Assembly (NCBI GenBank): GCA_964454845.1
Contig: CAYVVS010000006.1
Span: 1 to 34,202, forward strand
Direction of reading: 5' to 3'
Length of the DNA stretch: 34,202 nucleotides
Origin: GCA-016700035 sp964454845
Lineage (GTDB): Bacteria; Patescibacteriota; Saccharimonadia; CAILAD01; GCA-016700035
The position numbers were made by a program, and so were the translations under genes. Every line of letters begins with the position of its first letter. Position 1 is the first letter of the stretch. The notes under the pieces were generated by a model. That model worked only from the letters and a program-made list of their open reading frames with translations. It had not been told where the DNA came from and did no database searches. Positions 17,064-25,031 of this stretch are shown here, piece by piece.

Positions 17064-19547
17064 TTATCCCACTTTTTGAGCGAGACGATTAGCAACATCA
17101 AGCTTAACTTCACCCTTCACGGCTTTTACCAACACCGTATCACCCTCAACGATTTGCTCGTTTAAGATTGCTTCCGCGAGCGGATCTTCGACCAAAGACT
17201 GGACAGCTCGGCGCATTGGACGCGCGCCATTATTTACATCGTAACCTTTTTCAATCAGCAGATCTTTGAGCGAAGCATGGAATTTTAGCGCCACATCTTT
17301 TTCACGCAAGCGACGTGCCAAATCTTGCAGCTGCAAATCAACTATCGAACGCACATCAACGCGCGAAAGCGCCTTAAAGATAACAATATGGTCTACGCGG
17401 TTCAGAAACTCCGGACGAAACGTGCGCTTGAGCTCTTGCTTAATTGTGCCCTGCATAGTTTCATGAAGTTTTTCTAGCTTCTTTTGCTCATCGGCAGTAT
17501 CGGTCGCAAATCCAATCTTAGCCTCCTGATACAGCGCTTTTGCACCAACATTACTGGTCATAATAATGATTGTGTTGCGAAAATCTACCGCCCTCCCCTT
17601 TGCATCAGTTAATTGACCGTCCTCTAGTATCTGCAGAAGCATATTGAAGATATCTGGGTGTGCCTTTTCGATCTCATCAAACAGAATGAGACTATACGGC
17701 TTACGACGAACTTGTTCGGTCAATTGGCCGGCATCTTCGTAGCCAACGTAACCTGCCGGAGCCCCTACCAAACGCGATACATTGTGTCGCTCCATAAACT
17801 CCGACATATCAACTTTTATCATCGCATCTTTATCATGGAAAATCTCTTGCGCCAAAGCCCGAGCCAACTCGGTTTTACCAACTCCGGTGGGCCCGAGAAA
17901 AATGAACGAGCCAATCGGCCGATCGGCATGCGCAATACCAGTGCGGCTGCGTCGAATCGCCTTAGCAATTACCTCGACCGCTTCGTCTTGGCCGATAATA
18001 TGCTTCTTAAGTGTCTCGTCTATCTTCTTGAGCTGCTCCGTTTCGATCTTCACGAGGCGCGTCAGTGGGATACCCGTAGTATGCGAGATAACACGAGCGA
18101 TTTCTTCTTCTCCAATATTGATGATTTTCTTAGCAGTATCGCGCTTTTCTTGCGCTTCGATCCTTTCTTCAATCACACTCGCTTCAGCCTTTAAGCGCGC
18201 CGCATACTCAAAATCCTGACTATACACGGCGTCTTCAATTTGATCGTTTACTTCCCCTAAACGTGCCTGCAAATTCTTCATGCGCTTGGATGTACCACCC
18301 TTTTCAATGCGAGCCAATGAAGAAGCCTCATCAATGAGATCAATGGCCTTATCGGGTAAGAATCGATCAGAGATATAGCGCTTAGCGAGCTTAGCGGCAG
18401 CCTCGATAGCCTCTTCGGTAATAATCACTCCATGATGTTCTTCATATTTCGGCTTTAAGCCTTCCAAAACTTTCACAGTTTCTTCCACCGTAGCCTCGGG
18501 AACAATTACTGGCTGGAAACGACGTTCTAATGCCGCATCTTTTTCGATATGCTTACGGTACTCATCCAGCGTAGTGGCGCCAATAACCTGCACCATTCCG
18601 CGTGATAGAGCAGGCTTGAGGATATTAGCAGCGTCAATCGCGCCTTCAGCCGAGCCAGCCCCAACCACCGTATGCAGCTCATCTATGAAGAGAATAACGT
18701 CTTTGTTCTCAGTCACTTCTTCAATGAGTTTTTTAAGACGTTCTTCAAATTCGCCGCGGTACTTTGTGCCAGCTATTACGGTAGCCATATCGAGCATGAT
18801 AATGCGCTTACCGGCGAGAACATCTGGCACTTCATCTTCTACAATCCGTGTTGCCAGACCCTCCACAATAGCTGTCTTACCAACTCCCGGTTCGCCAATA
18901 AGAACGGGGTTGTTTTTTTGGCGGCGGTTTAAGATTGATATCATGCGATCGAGCTGAGGCTTGCGTCCAACCATTGGGTCTAGCTCACCAGAACGAGCTT
19001 TTTCAGTAAGATCAATCCCAAAGTGATCGAGCGCAGGCGTGTCACTCTCCTGACCGCGGCGCTTACCTCGCTTTTCGCCATCGCCACCATACAGTGGAGT
19101 CTGAGCATTCAAATACTGCTCCAGCTCTACGCGAATCGTATTTGGATTAATAGAAATTTCTTTTAGGAGTACGTTTGCACGAGCGTTCTTTTGAGTAAGA
19201 ATGGCATACAGCAAATGCTCCGTACCTGCATAAGGCTGCCCAAATTCTTGAGCAATTCGCATAGAAAGCGCAATGGTCTTCTTAGCCGTCTGTGAAAGCG
19301 ACTGAAGTGTATGAGTAGACACTACACCATTTGGTGACAGTGTAAGCTCCAGCTTGTCGAGCGTCACACCAGACTGCGCGAGTATTTTTGAACCAATCGA
19401 ACCCTGTGTTTTGAGAACCCCTAACAGCAGATGTTCGGTACCTACGTAAACCGAACCAATCCCGGCAGCAATCATGCTGGCATGCTCAAGAGCTCGCTTG
19501 GCATTCTCGGTAAAGCGATCAAATTGCGGTGGTAAATTTTGTTCCAT
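17064..19547 (-). CDS. clpC: ATP-dependent Clp protease ATP-binding subunit ClpC
   Basis: Hsp100 unfoldase that feeds ClpP. 827 aa: two N-terminal Clp_N repeats (YVGTEHLLLGVL, YAGTEHLLYAIL), first AAA+ domain with GEPGVGKT (218-225), a coiled middle domain with a UVR motif (DQIEDAVYSQDFEYAARLKA), and second AAA+ domain with GPTGVGKTELARALA. The UVR-type M domain marks ClpC rather than ClpA or ClpB. A strong AGGAGG lies 7 nt upstream of the ATG. It starts 57 nt after nusA on the same strand, so it is likely cotranscribed and governed by the CIRCE-like operator upstream of nusA. Confidence 0.96.
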   Translation of the reverse strand: MEQNLPPQFDRFTENAKRALEHASMIAAGIGSVYVGTEHLLLGVLKTQGSIGSKILAQSGVTLDKLELTLSPNGVVSTHTLQSLSQTAKKTIALSMRIAQEFGQPYAGTEHLLYAILTQKNARANVLLKEISINPNTIRVELEQYLNAQTPLYGGDGEKRGKRRGQESDTPALDHFGIDLTEKARSGELDPMVGRKPQLDRMISILNRRQKNNPVLIGEPGVGKTAIVEGLATRIVEDEVPDVLAGKRIIMLDMATVIAGTKYRGEFEERLKKLIEEVTENKDVILFIDELHTVVGAGSAEGAIDAANILKPALSRGMVQVIGATTLDEYRKHIEKDAALERRFQPVIVPEATVEETVKVLEGLKPKYEEHHGVIITEEAIEAAAKLAKRYISDRFLPDKAIDLIDEASSLARIEKGGTSKRMKNLQARLGEVNDQIEDAVYSQDFEYAARLKAEASVIEERIEAQEKRDTAKKIINIGEEEIARVISHTTGIPLTRLVKIETEQLKKIDETLKKHIIGQDEAVEVIAKAIRRSRTGIAHADRPIGSFIFLGPTGVGKTELARALAQEIFHDKDAMIKVDMSEFMERHNVSRLVGAPAGYVGYEDAGQLTEQVRRKPYSLILFDEIEKAHPDIFNMLLQILEDGQLTDAKGRAVDFRNTIIIMTSNVGAKALYQEAKIGFATDTADEQKKLEKLHETMQGTIKQELKRTFRPEFLNRVDHIVIFKALSRVDVRSIVDLQLQDLARRLREKDVALKFHASLKDLLIEKGYDVNNGARPMRRAVQSLVEDPLAEAILNEQIVEGDTVLVKAVKGEVKLDVANRLAQKVG

Positions 19548-19604
19548 ATCAAGCCTCCTTTCCTAATATGGTGCAGCAGCTAAGGTGCAGGTTGAAGTTG
19601 AAGA

Positions 19605-20813
19605 CTATTCCTCTTCGCTTACTTCGGTATCTTCGTCAGCATCGGCGGCAGGGGTAGAATCTTCCTCCGCAACAGGCTCGGCATTGGCCTCGGCAGCAGC
19701 AATAAGCTCATCTTCCAAGCCTACTGCTCGCTTTTTCTCGGTACTCTCAGCTACTTCTGCAGTTTCTTCAATGCCAGCGTCATCAGCTCCATCAATGTCG
19801 ATATTCCAGTCTGTTAGCTTGGCAGCCAGACGTACGTTTTGCCCGGAACGCCCAATCGCAAGCGATAACTGATCTTCAGGAACACGTACAACTGCGCGTT
19901 TTTCAGCTTCATCGGTCTCAACGGCAATAATATTTTTTGCGGGAGAAAGCGCATTAGTAATGTAATGCTTAATATCCTCATCAAATGGAATGATATCAAT
20001 CTTCTCTTCGCCAATATTAGCCATAACTGCCTGAACACGAGTTCCGCGGCCACCAACAAACGTACCAACTGGGTCAACCCCGTCTACATTGCTCTTAACG
20101 GCAATCTTCGTACGAGCACCAGCTTCGCGGGCAATATTTACAATTTCTACATTGCCAGCAGCAATTTCTGGCACTTCCATTTCAAAGAGGCGGCGAATGA
20201 GATTCGGGTGCGAGCGGCTCACGACAATCTGTGGCCCCTTAAGAGTGTTCTCAACGCGCACAACATATACTTTTAGCCGCTGGCCTGGGTAATAACGCTC
20301 GCCATGGATCTGCTCGGATGCAAACATAATGCCGGTGGTTCGTCCAAGATCTACAAAGACATTCCCGTGCTCAACGCGCTGTACGGAACCATTCATAATG
20401 GTGTCTTCTTTGTCCTGATACTCGTTATACACAACTTCACGTTCAGCCTCACGAATGCGCTGAATAATTACCTGCTTAGCAGTCTGAGCTGCAACGCGAC
20501 CGAACTCTTTATTTACGTCTTCAATCTCTACTGTCTCGCCGGCTTTGGCAGAACTCTTCACAACCTGCGCATCGCCAACGGAAATTTCTAGATGTGGGTT
20601 TTCAACTTCTGCTACCACCTCCTTAGTAACAAAAATACGCGGATCGCCAGTTGACGGATCAACCTCTACCCGAACTTCCTGGTCCTTATCGCCAAAGTCT
20701 TTTTTGTAGGCAGCAATAAGCGCCATTTCAATCGTCTCCATGACGACATCTTTTGAAATGCCTTTTTCTTCACATATTTGTTCGATGGCTGAAATAAATT
20801 GATTTTGCTGCAT
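19605..20813 (-). CDS. nusA: Transcription termination/antitermination factor NusA
   Basis: Binds RNA polymerase and modulates pausing and termination. 402 aa with the N-terminal polymerase-binding domain (residues 1 to about 125), S1 domain (about 133-200, NGSVQRVEHGNVFVDLGR), KH1 (with the VDPVGTFVGGRGTRVQAV block) and KH2 (AIGRSGQNVRLAAKLT), then an acidic, Ala/Glu-rich tail of about 60 residues in place of the E. coli repeats. AAGGG lies upstream of the ATG. It precedes clpC and has a leader of about 145 nt with an intrinsic-terminator-like hairpin, consistent with the known habit of NusA to control its own synthesis. Confidence 0.95.
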   Translation of the reverse strand: MQQNQFISAIEQICEEKGISKDVVMETIEMALIAAYKKDFGDKDQEVRVEVDPSTGDPRIFVTKEVVAEVENPHLEISVGDAQVVKSSAKAGETVEIEDVNKEFGRVAAQTAKQVIIQRIREAEREVVYNEYQDKEDTIMNGSVQRVEHGNVFVDLGRTTGIMFASEQIHGERYYPGQRLKVYVVRVENTLKGPQIVVSRSHPNLIRRLFEMEVPEIAAGNVEIVNIAREAGARTKIAVKSNVDGVDPVGTFVGGRGTRVQAVMANIGEEKIDIIPFDEDIKHYITNALSPAKNIIAVETDEAEKRAVVRVPEDQLSLAIGRSGQNVRLAAKLTDWNIDIDGADDAGIEETAEVAESTEKKRAVGLEDELIAAAEANAEPVAEEDSTPAADADEDTEVSEEE

Positions 20814-20893
20814 AAAAGTTTTCCCTTGTCTTTATTCTACTAAGTCGTACTCGTGCTGTATGTAGTTTTACGGATTTTTCTCATATTTTGGTC

Positions 20894-20937
20894 TAAAAAA
20901 GCCGCTCGCTGTATTTGGTTTTCTACCAGCGACCGAC
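20894..20937 (-). terminator. Intrinsic terminator or attenuator in the nusA leader
   Basis: Minus-strand arms GTCGGTCGCTG and CAGCGAGCGGC pair over 11 positions (one mismatch, one G-U) around a loop that can itself fold (GGT/ACC), followed by TTTTTTT. It lies about 25 nt after the predicted nusA start site and about 80 nt before the ATG. It can also end read-through from yraN. Confidence 0.7.
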
Positions 20938-20966
20938 TCTGACAACAGCATCGATGTATGATTACC

Positions 20967-20996
20967 AGTATACGCAACCAGAATTAGCACTGTCAA
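20967..20996 (-). promoter_or_regulatory. nusA-clpC promoter
   Basis: Minus-strand TTGACA (20996-20991), 18-nt spacer, TATACT (20972-20967). The -35 lies inside the CIRCE-like repeat. The predicted start is near 20960. Confidence 0.75.
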
Positions 20997-21010
20997 GTGC
21001 CAAGTGCTAA
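20984..21010 (-). promoter_or_regulatory. CIRCE-like HrcA operator of nusA-clpC
   Basis: TTAGCACT(G)-N9-(A)AGTGCTAA: the 27-bp CIRCE geometry (9-9-9) with only the inner C/G pair changed. It covers the -35 of a good promoter. The same operator type occurs at tig-clpP, so a common heat-shock regulator is likely. Confidence 0.75.
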
Positions 21011-21012
21011 TG

Positions 21013-21372
21013 CTAGCCATCCTCCACCGCATGAGGATAATACGCGCAGGTAAATTTTTCTCCCGTGACGACAACTACATCTATCCGGATGTTTTGATCA
21101 GCATCATCGTAGCCCCGCTGCACAAGCCACTGCATAATCCCCTGCTTCAGTCGCCACTTTTTCTTGGGCGAGATTGCAGCCTCACCACCACCAAAATCTG
21201 CATTGCGACGGTATTTTACTTCTACAGCTATAATATTCGAACCGTCGCGCATCACTAAATCCAGTTCATAAAAACGAGTACGTGCATTTTGATCTAGGCA
21301 CTTCATGCCACGTCGCTCCAAATATTCTCGAGCTATCTGCTCTGCTTCAATACCAATCGCCGTTGTATTCAA
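21013..21372 (-). CDS. yraN: UPF0102 family endonuclease-like protein YraN
   Basis: A 119-aa member of the YraN/UPF0102 family, which has a restriction-endonuclease-like fold. The core is visible: GIEAEQIAREYLERRGMKCLDQNARTR..ELDLVMRDGSNIIAVEVKYRRN, with Glu and Asp of ELDLV and E-V-K as the likely metal-binding triad (words given in pieces). The start is TTG 21372, whose bases overlap the TGA of rnhB, so translation is coupled. Close linkage with rnhB is the conserved arrangement of this family. The gene ends just before the CIRCE-like operator of nusA. Its cellular role is not settled. Confidence 0.85.
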   Translation of the reverse strand: MNTTAIGIEAEQIAREYLERRGMKCLDQNARTRFYELDLVMRDGSNIIAVEVKYRRNADFGGGEAAISPKKKWRLKQGIMQWLVQRGYDDADQNIRIDVVVVTGEKFTCAYYPHAVEDG

Positions 21373-21980
21373 GATAAAATTTTTCCTAAAAAGCTTTGAC
21401 GATGAATTGGCGTCATGCCATGTTTCTTAAGCGCTGCGATATGTCGCGGAGTCCCGTAACCAACATGTGTTTCAAAACCATACTCGGGATACTGTAAAGC
21501 ATATTCTCGCATCAGCTCATCACGCGCTTCTTTAGCAAGAATGGATGCTGCAGCAATCGAAGCACACACCATATCGCCCTTAATGACTGTGCGGGCCGGT
21601 GTTATATCACGTAAAAAATTATGCTTCCCATCTAACAATACTAAATCTGGTCGACTATCAGCTTTGGCCAAAAGGCGTCGAGCAGCTTCCTGTAAGCTTG
21701 CCGTCACCCCATACTTATCAATAAAATCTGGCCCCACATGTTCCACGCAAAACAATTCGGCCGAAGCGCGAATAGCGATTGCCTTTTCGGCGCGCTGTTT
21801 TGCGGAGAGGAGCTTAGAATCTACCACCGGCTCTGCAAAGCCTTCCGGCAAAATTACTAAGCCCACGCTTATCGGCCCAGCCAGGGGCCCTCGCCCCACC
21901 TCATCCATACCGGCAACAACCGCAAACCCCTCGAGGCGTGCTGCCTCCTCCATTTCATGCGTTGCCCACGTCCTTGCCAT
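21369..21980 (-). CDS. rnhB: Ribonuclease HII
   Basis: Cleaves RNA in RNA-DNA hybrids and removes single ribonucleotides from DNA. 203 aa, normal length. Motifs: AGMDEVGRGPLAGP with catalytic Asp26 and Glu27, and further conserved blocks VVDSKLLSAKQR, LLDGKHN, VIKGDMVCASIAAASILAKEARD and HVGYGTPRHIAALKKHG. The -10 TATTAT (21992-21987) ends 6 nt before the ATG, predicting a leaderless transcript, with TGGACA at 18 nt further upstream. yraN overlaps its stop. rplS, often just upstream of rnhB in other bacteria, is here separated from it by the pyrD-pyrC block. Confidence 0.96.
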   Translation of the reverse strand: MARTWATHEMEEAARLEGFAVVAGMDEVGRGPLAGPISVGLVILPEGFAEPVVDSKLLSAKQRAEKAIAIRASAELFCVEHVGPDFIDKYGVTASLQEAARRLLAKADSRPDLVLLDGKHNFLRDITPARTVIKGDMVCASIAAASILAKEARDELMREYALQYPEYGFETHVGYGTPRHIAALKKHGMTPIHRQSFLGKILS

Positions 21981-21986
21981 ACATCT

Positions 21987-22016
21987 ATAATACTACGAAC
22001 AAAATACGAATGTCCA
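21987..22016 (-). promoter_or_regulatory. Leaderless rnhB-yraN promoter
   Basis: Minus-strand TGGACA (22016-22011), 18-nt spacer, TATTAT (21992-21987), six bases, ATG. Confidence 0.6.
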
Positions 22017-22027
22017 GAATATTTTTC

Positions 22028-22059
22028 AAAAAAATTCCCGCCTTCGTTACGAAGACGGG
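22028..22059 (-). terminator. Terminator of pyrD
   Basis: 10-bp stem CCCGTCTTCG/CGAAGGCGGG on the minus strand (one G-U), loop TAA, followed by AATTTTTTT. It lies just after the pyrD stop. Confidence 0.85.
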
Positions 22060-22066
22060 TAGTGGA

Positions 22067-23008
22067 TTACGGGAGAGCAATCCATTCGGCGACAATGCGC
22101 TCAATGGTAGATGATGATCGATGCCAGTAATCAGCTGCGACTTGCACAGCCGTAGCGCCACAGGCGAGAAAGTCTGCCACGTCTTGGCCAGACGAAATTC
22201 CACCAACACCCACCACAGGGATTGGTGAATCGAACGACTTGAGCGCCTCCACCCACTGATAGACCTGTCCGAGCGCAATCGGCAGATAGGCTGGTCCCGA
22301 GAAGCCACCGAGGACTGTCGAAAGATACGGCTTACCGCCCTGCATCACAATCGCGTTCGGGAACGTGTTGGCCGTTACGATGTAGAGCCTATGACGATAC
22401 CCGAGCATCGGATTCCGGGTGTAGTCAGCAATCATCTTGGCAGCTGCCTTGAGCTCCTCTGGATTCGAGTAAGGCGACATCTTCAAGCCGAACCAGAAGG
22501 GCCAAAGAGATAGGGCCGATGCAATCTGCCGAATCATACCGTTACGATCGAAACTCGCAATCGTCTTCTGCGTGCCATCCCCCCACACATTCGGACAACC
22601 GAGATTCAGTTCGACAGCATCAACTTCCCACTCTACAGCGAGCTCGATCAGATGTCGCAAACTCTCGTCGAAGTCGCCCAAAGGAGCAATCGAGAGAATG
22701 ATCTTCTTACTACGTGCGCGCGCCAGCTCAAGAAGCTGCAGGAACTCGGACTCATGATCCCAGTAATACTGCAAGCCCGGCTCCGGTAGTCCCATGGCGT
22801 TGACCATGTAGCCCCGCTCGTTGTCATAATGCGAACGCGGTTCCGGGTTGCCCACCCGTCCATCGAGCGATCCAGTCAGGGAACCGATCACAATGGCGCT
22901 GGCGGATGAATTCACGGCCGCTTCGAGGTCTGCGAGCGTCTTCACCATCCCAGGAGCGATCGTCACCGGATGCTCGAGCTGCATACCGCACAAATCGATG
23001 GTCATCAT
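22067..23008 (-). CDS. pyrD: Dihydroorotate dehydrogenase, class 1 type
   Basis: FMN enzyme oxidising dihydroorotate to orotate, the fourth step of pyrimidine synthesis. 313 aa, the length of soluble class 1 enzymes, with no N-terminal membrane helix. Key blocks: APGMVKT, substrate loop NAMGLPEPG, ELNLGCPNVWGDGTQ with Cys138 at the place of the class 1 catalytic cysteine, KMSPYS, TANTFPNA, GGFSGPAYLPIALGQV and GVGGISSGQDVADFLACGATAVQVA for FMN phosphate. Two ATGs are adjacent; 23008 is used. The gene is GC-rich relative to rnhB, has its own promoter and terminator, and the leader carries GTACCT. A partner PyrK is not nearby, so class 1A is more likely than 1B, but this is not certain. Confidence 0.9.
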   Translation of the reverse strand: MMTIDLCGMQLEHPVTIAPGMVKTLADLEAAVNSSASAIVIGSLTGSLDGRVGNPEPRSHYDNERGYMVNAMGLPEPGLQYYWDHESEFLQLLELARARSKKIILSIAPLGDFDESLRHLIELAVEWEVDAVELNLGCPNVWGDGTQKTIASFDRNGMIRQIASALSLWPFWFGLKMSPYSNPEELKAAAKMIADYTRNPMLGYRHRLYIVTANTFPNAIVMQGGKPYLSTVLGGFSGPAYLPIALGQVYQWVEALKSFDSPIPVVGVGGISSGQDVADFLACGATAVQVAADYWHRSSSTIERIVAEWIALP

Positions 23009-23024
23009 TCACTTCTTTCATTCG

Positions 23025-23073
23025 AGGTACTTTTGAACCGCCTCATTATTCCACTGTAAACCGCTATCGACAA
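23025..23073 (-). promoter_or_regulatory. pyrD promoter and GTACCT leader
   Basis: Minus-strand TTGTCG (23073-23068), 17-nt spacer, AATAAT (23050-23045), 14 nt, then GTACCT (23030-23025). The start codon follows 16 nt later, behind a purine-rich stretch (GAAAGAAG) that is only a weak ribosome site. Confidence 0.6.
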
Positions 23074-23077
23074 GCAT

Positions 23078-23110
23078 AAAAAGAACCGGCTTGGGATAAA
23101 CCCAAACCGG
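23078..23110 (-). terminator. Terminator of pyrC
   Basis: 10-bp stem CCGGTTTGGG/CCCAAGCCGG (one G-U) with a 5-nt loop, then TTCTTTTT, 12 nt after the pyrC stop on the minus strand. Confidence 0.85.
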
Positions 23111-23122
23111 CAGTAACAGGCG

Positions 23123-24235
23123 TCAGTCTTCGTAGACCTCGCCAAACCACTCCATACCTTCGACGCGCCAATCCAGCACCTCGCCGGCCTTCCATGGGAC
23201 GAGCACCTGCTCCGGATTGCCCAGGTCAGCGCGATCGTGGCGACCAATCGGCCACACCTCTGGCACCTGCCAGCGCTCCCGCTTAAGCGTCATCGTCGGC
23301 CGCTGCTCGAGGCTCGGACCAACCCCATAGAAATTGGCACCATTGGTGCACATGAAGGCCACGAAGTTTTCGATTGCCTCTGCCAAGCTGGAGCTCCGTG
23401 AGGTGAAATGCTCCCAAAGCACCGAGATTGCCACCGGACTCGACAGGACACCGAACTTGCGGGACAACTTGTTGGCCAAAGCATGCGGAGCAGAATCAGA
23501 ACCAAAGAAGATCTTGGGGTGGTAGTTCGCCTCCAAAATGATTCGAGCTAGGTATTCACGATCGCTCGGCGTCTTGGCTACCGGCATACACAGGCAGTGC
23601 GGGTCTCGCATTGCCATCTCGTGCGTAAGAAATGGATGATGAGCGGTGATGGTCGCCGCCACATTGTCCGGCATCCCTAGAACGGTCTGCAACATACGGC
23701 GATCTGAGACATGCTCCACCACAATCTTCAGTGCCGGGAAGCTCTGCACCAACCATTCCAGATGCGGAATGAAGTCATACTCGCGCAAGAGATCATCTGG
23801 CTGCACATCTGGAGTCACCTCACCGTGCACACACAGCACCATCCCCAACTCCTGCATGGTTTCGAGCACACCATCGTCGAGGTCGTGCGGTGTAAACAGC
23901 AAGCTAGAGGAGTTGGTCGTACCCGAATGTGGGTAGTACTTGGCCATCCGGACGCCGGCTTCGTAGGCCAGGCGAACCGTGGTTGGCGTTGTCCGAATCG
24001 TCAGATACAGCACGAAATGTGTACCAGCTCGCCGCAGCGTTCTCTCACACCCCAAGGCCCACTCGGCATGCTCCAGAATGAGTTCATCCGTTGTCAGGGG
24101 TGGCAGGAGGTTCGGCATCAGCAAGTTGTTGTAGAACTGGATACCACTGAACGGCGCCACCGTCTTGAATAGCTCGCCGTCACGGAGGTGGGCATGCCAG
24201 TCGTCGGGCATCGGAAGAGTAACTTCGATCAACAT
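23123..24235 (-). CDS. pyrC: Dihydroorotase, E. coli PyrC type
   Basis: Zinc amidohydrolase closing carbamoyl aspartate to dihydroorotate, the third pyrimidine step. 370 aa, slightly longer than the ~348-aa E. coli enzyme, and collinear with it: metal ligands His14 and His16 and substrate Arg18 in DDWHAHLRDG, MPNLLPPLTT, the carboxylated-lysine motif MAKYYPHSGTTNSSS, His in CVHGEVT, His in VEHVSD, and the Asp in FGSDSAPH. The C-terminal tail with several Trp residues (VEGMEWFGEVYED) is extra. GC-rich (68% in the 60 bases sampled at 23161-23220). Own promoter, GTACCT leader and terminator; pyrD follows as a separate unit. Supplies the substrate for PyrD. Confidence 0.95.
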   Translation of the reverse strand: MLIEVTLPMPDDWHAHLRDGELFKTVAPFSGIQFYNNLLMPNLLPPLTTDELILEHAEWALGCERTLRRAGTHFVLYLTIRTTPTTVRLAYEAGVRMAKYYPHSGTTNSSSLLFTPHDLDDGVLETMQELGMVLCVHGEVTPDVQPDDLLREYDFIPHLEWLVQSFPALKIVVEHVSDRRMLQTVLGMPDNVAATITAHHPFLTHEMAMRDPHCLCMPVAKTPSDREYLARIILEANYHPKIFFGSDSAPHALANKLSRKFGVLSSPVAISVLWEHFTSRSSSLAEAIENFVAFMCTNGANFYGVGPSLEQRPTMTLKRERWQVPEVWPIGRHDRADLGNPEQVLVPWKAGEVLDWRVEGMEWFGEVYED

Positions 24236-24254
24236 GAGTGTTTCTTTCTGTTGT

Positions 24255-24302
24255 AGGTACTTCGAACTTGCCTATTTTGCTACTTTTTGACTCAATTTTC
24301 AA
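24255..24302 (-). promoter_or_regulatory. pyrC promoter and GTACCT leader
   Basis: Minus-strand TTGAAA (24302-24297), 17-nt spacer, CAAAAT (24279-24274), 13 nt, then GTACCTAC (from 24260). The ATG follows 17 nt after that; no clear Shine-Dalgarno sequence. Confidence 0.65.
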
Positions 24303-24307
24303 GCATA

Positions 24308-24330
24308 AGAAAAACGCCCTTTTCGGGCGC
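24308..24330 (-). terminator. Terminator of rplS
   Basis: Minus-strand CGCCC-GAAAA-GGGCG followed by TTTTTC, 23 nt after the rplS stop. It separates rplS from pyrC. Confidence 0.85.
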
Positions 24331-24352
24331 TTCTCTAAAGAGTTCTATTTTC

Positions 24353-24970
24353 TTAGGCTTCTTTGGCCTGCTGCTTGTCATCTTCGGTTTCTGCTTTATC
24401 GATACCCTCTTGAGTTTCGGCAGCTGCGAGTTCCTGCTCATCATCGCCGTCGGTCTTCGCGTCGTCCGCTGCCGCCTGCTTGTTCTCTTCCTTTGCAATA
24501 TCTTCAGTAGACTCTACAACTGCATCTTCAGAAGCGTTTGCTTCGGCTTCTGCAGCTTTTGCCTCGGCCTCAGCTTTTGCTAGCTCGGCAGCAGTACGAT
24601 GATCTACATCATTAGCGGCCGTCTTATCAAAATCCTGCTCGGTAAGACGAGCTTTCTTGCCGCGAAGTCCACGCATGTAAGAAAGGAAGGCACGGCGCAC
24701 TTTAGCGCGGCGAACAACTTCAATTTTTTCTACGTTTGGTGAGTGAACAAACCAGCTTTTTTCTACACCGACACCAGAAGCAATCTTGCGAACAGTGAGA
24801 TAAGCATTGCCATCATTTGGCTTGCGGTAACGAATAACCAGCCCTTCAAAAATCTGAGTACGGGTCTTATTTCCTTCACGAATAATCTGGTGAACACGTA
24901 CAGTGTCACCTGGTTGAATTTGCGCAATCTTGGCTTTAAGCTGCGGCTTTTGGAGTACATTTGCTTGCAT
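24353..24970 (-). CDS. rplS: Ribosomal protein L19 with a long acidic C-terminal extension
   Basis: Large-subunit protein at the 30S-50S interface. Residues 1 to about 112 are ordinary L19: PGDTVRVHQIIREGNKTRTQ, FEGLVIRYR, IASGVGVEKSWFVHSPNVEKIEVVRR, KVRRAFLSYMRGLRGKKARL. L19 is usually about 115 aa, but this one continues for a further ~93 residues that are almost wholly Ala, Glu, Asp, Lys and Gln (low complexity, net acidic). The tail is in frame with no stop or shift. The -10 TAGAAT (24985-24980, extended TGA) is 9 nt from the ATG with TTGCTT 17 nt further up; there is no Shine-Dalgarno sequence. It ends with an intrinsic terminator and is cut off from rnhB by pyrC-pyrD. Confidence 0.95.
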   Translation of the reverse strand: MQANVLQKPQLKAKIAQIQPGDTVRVHQIIREGNKTRTQIFEGLVIRYRKPNDGNAYLTVRKIASGVGVEKSWFVHSPNVEKIEVVRRAKVRRAFLSYMRGLRGKKARLTEQDFDKTAANDVDHRTAAELAKAEAEAKAAEAEANASEDAVVESTEDIAKEENKQAAADDAKTDGDDEQELAAAETQEGIDKAETEDDKQQAKEA

Positions 24971-24979
24971 AACTTGAGT

Positions 24980-25008
24980 ATTCTATCAGGTTTTCTCGAG
25001 GAAAGCAA
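24980..25008 (-). promoter_or_regulatory. rplS promoter
   Basis: Minus-strand TTGCTT (25008-25003), 17-nt spacer ending TGA, TAGAAT (24985-24980). Leader only about 2-3 nt. Confidence 0.65.
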
Positions 25009-25031
25009 GCGTAGTGGTGACAAGTTTTTAT

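Noticed and set aside
17658..18194. 178-aa and 145-aa plus-strand frames inside clpC
   Set aside because: Antisense shadows of a clear clpC gene.
19441..19446. Further GTACCT copies in rpoB, PBP, radA and clpC coding DNA
   Set aside because: They fall within codons, not near promoters, and about this many are expected by chance; they do not belong to the leader set.
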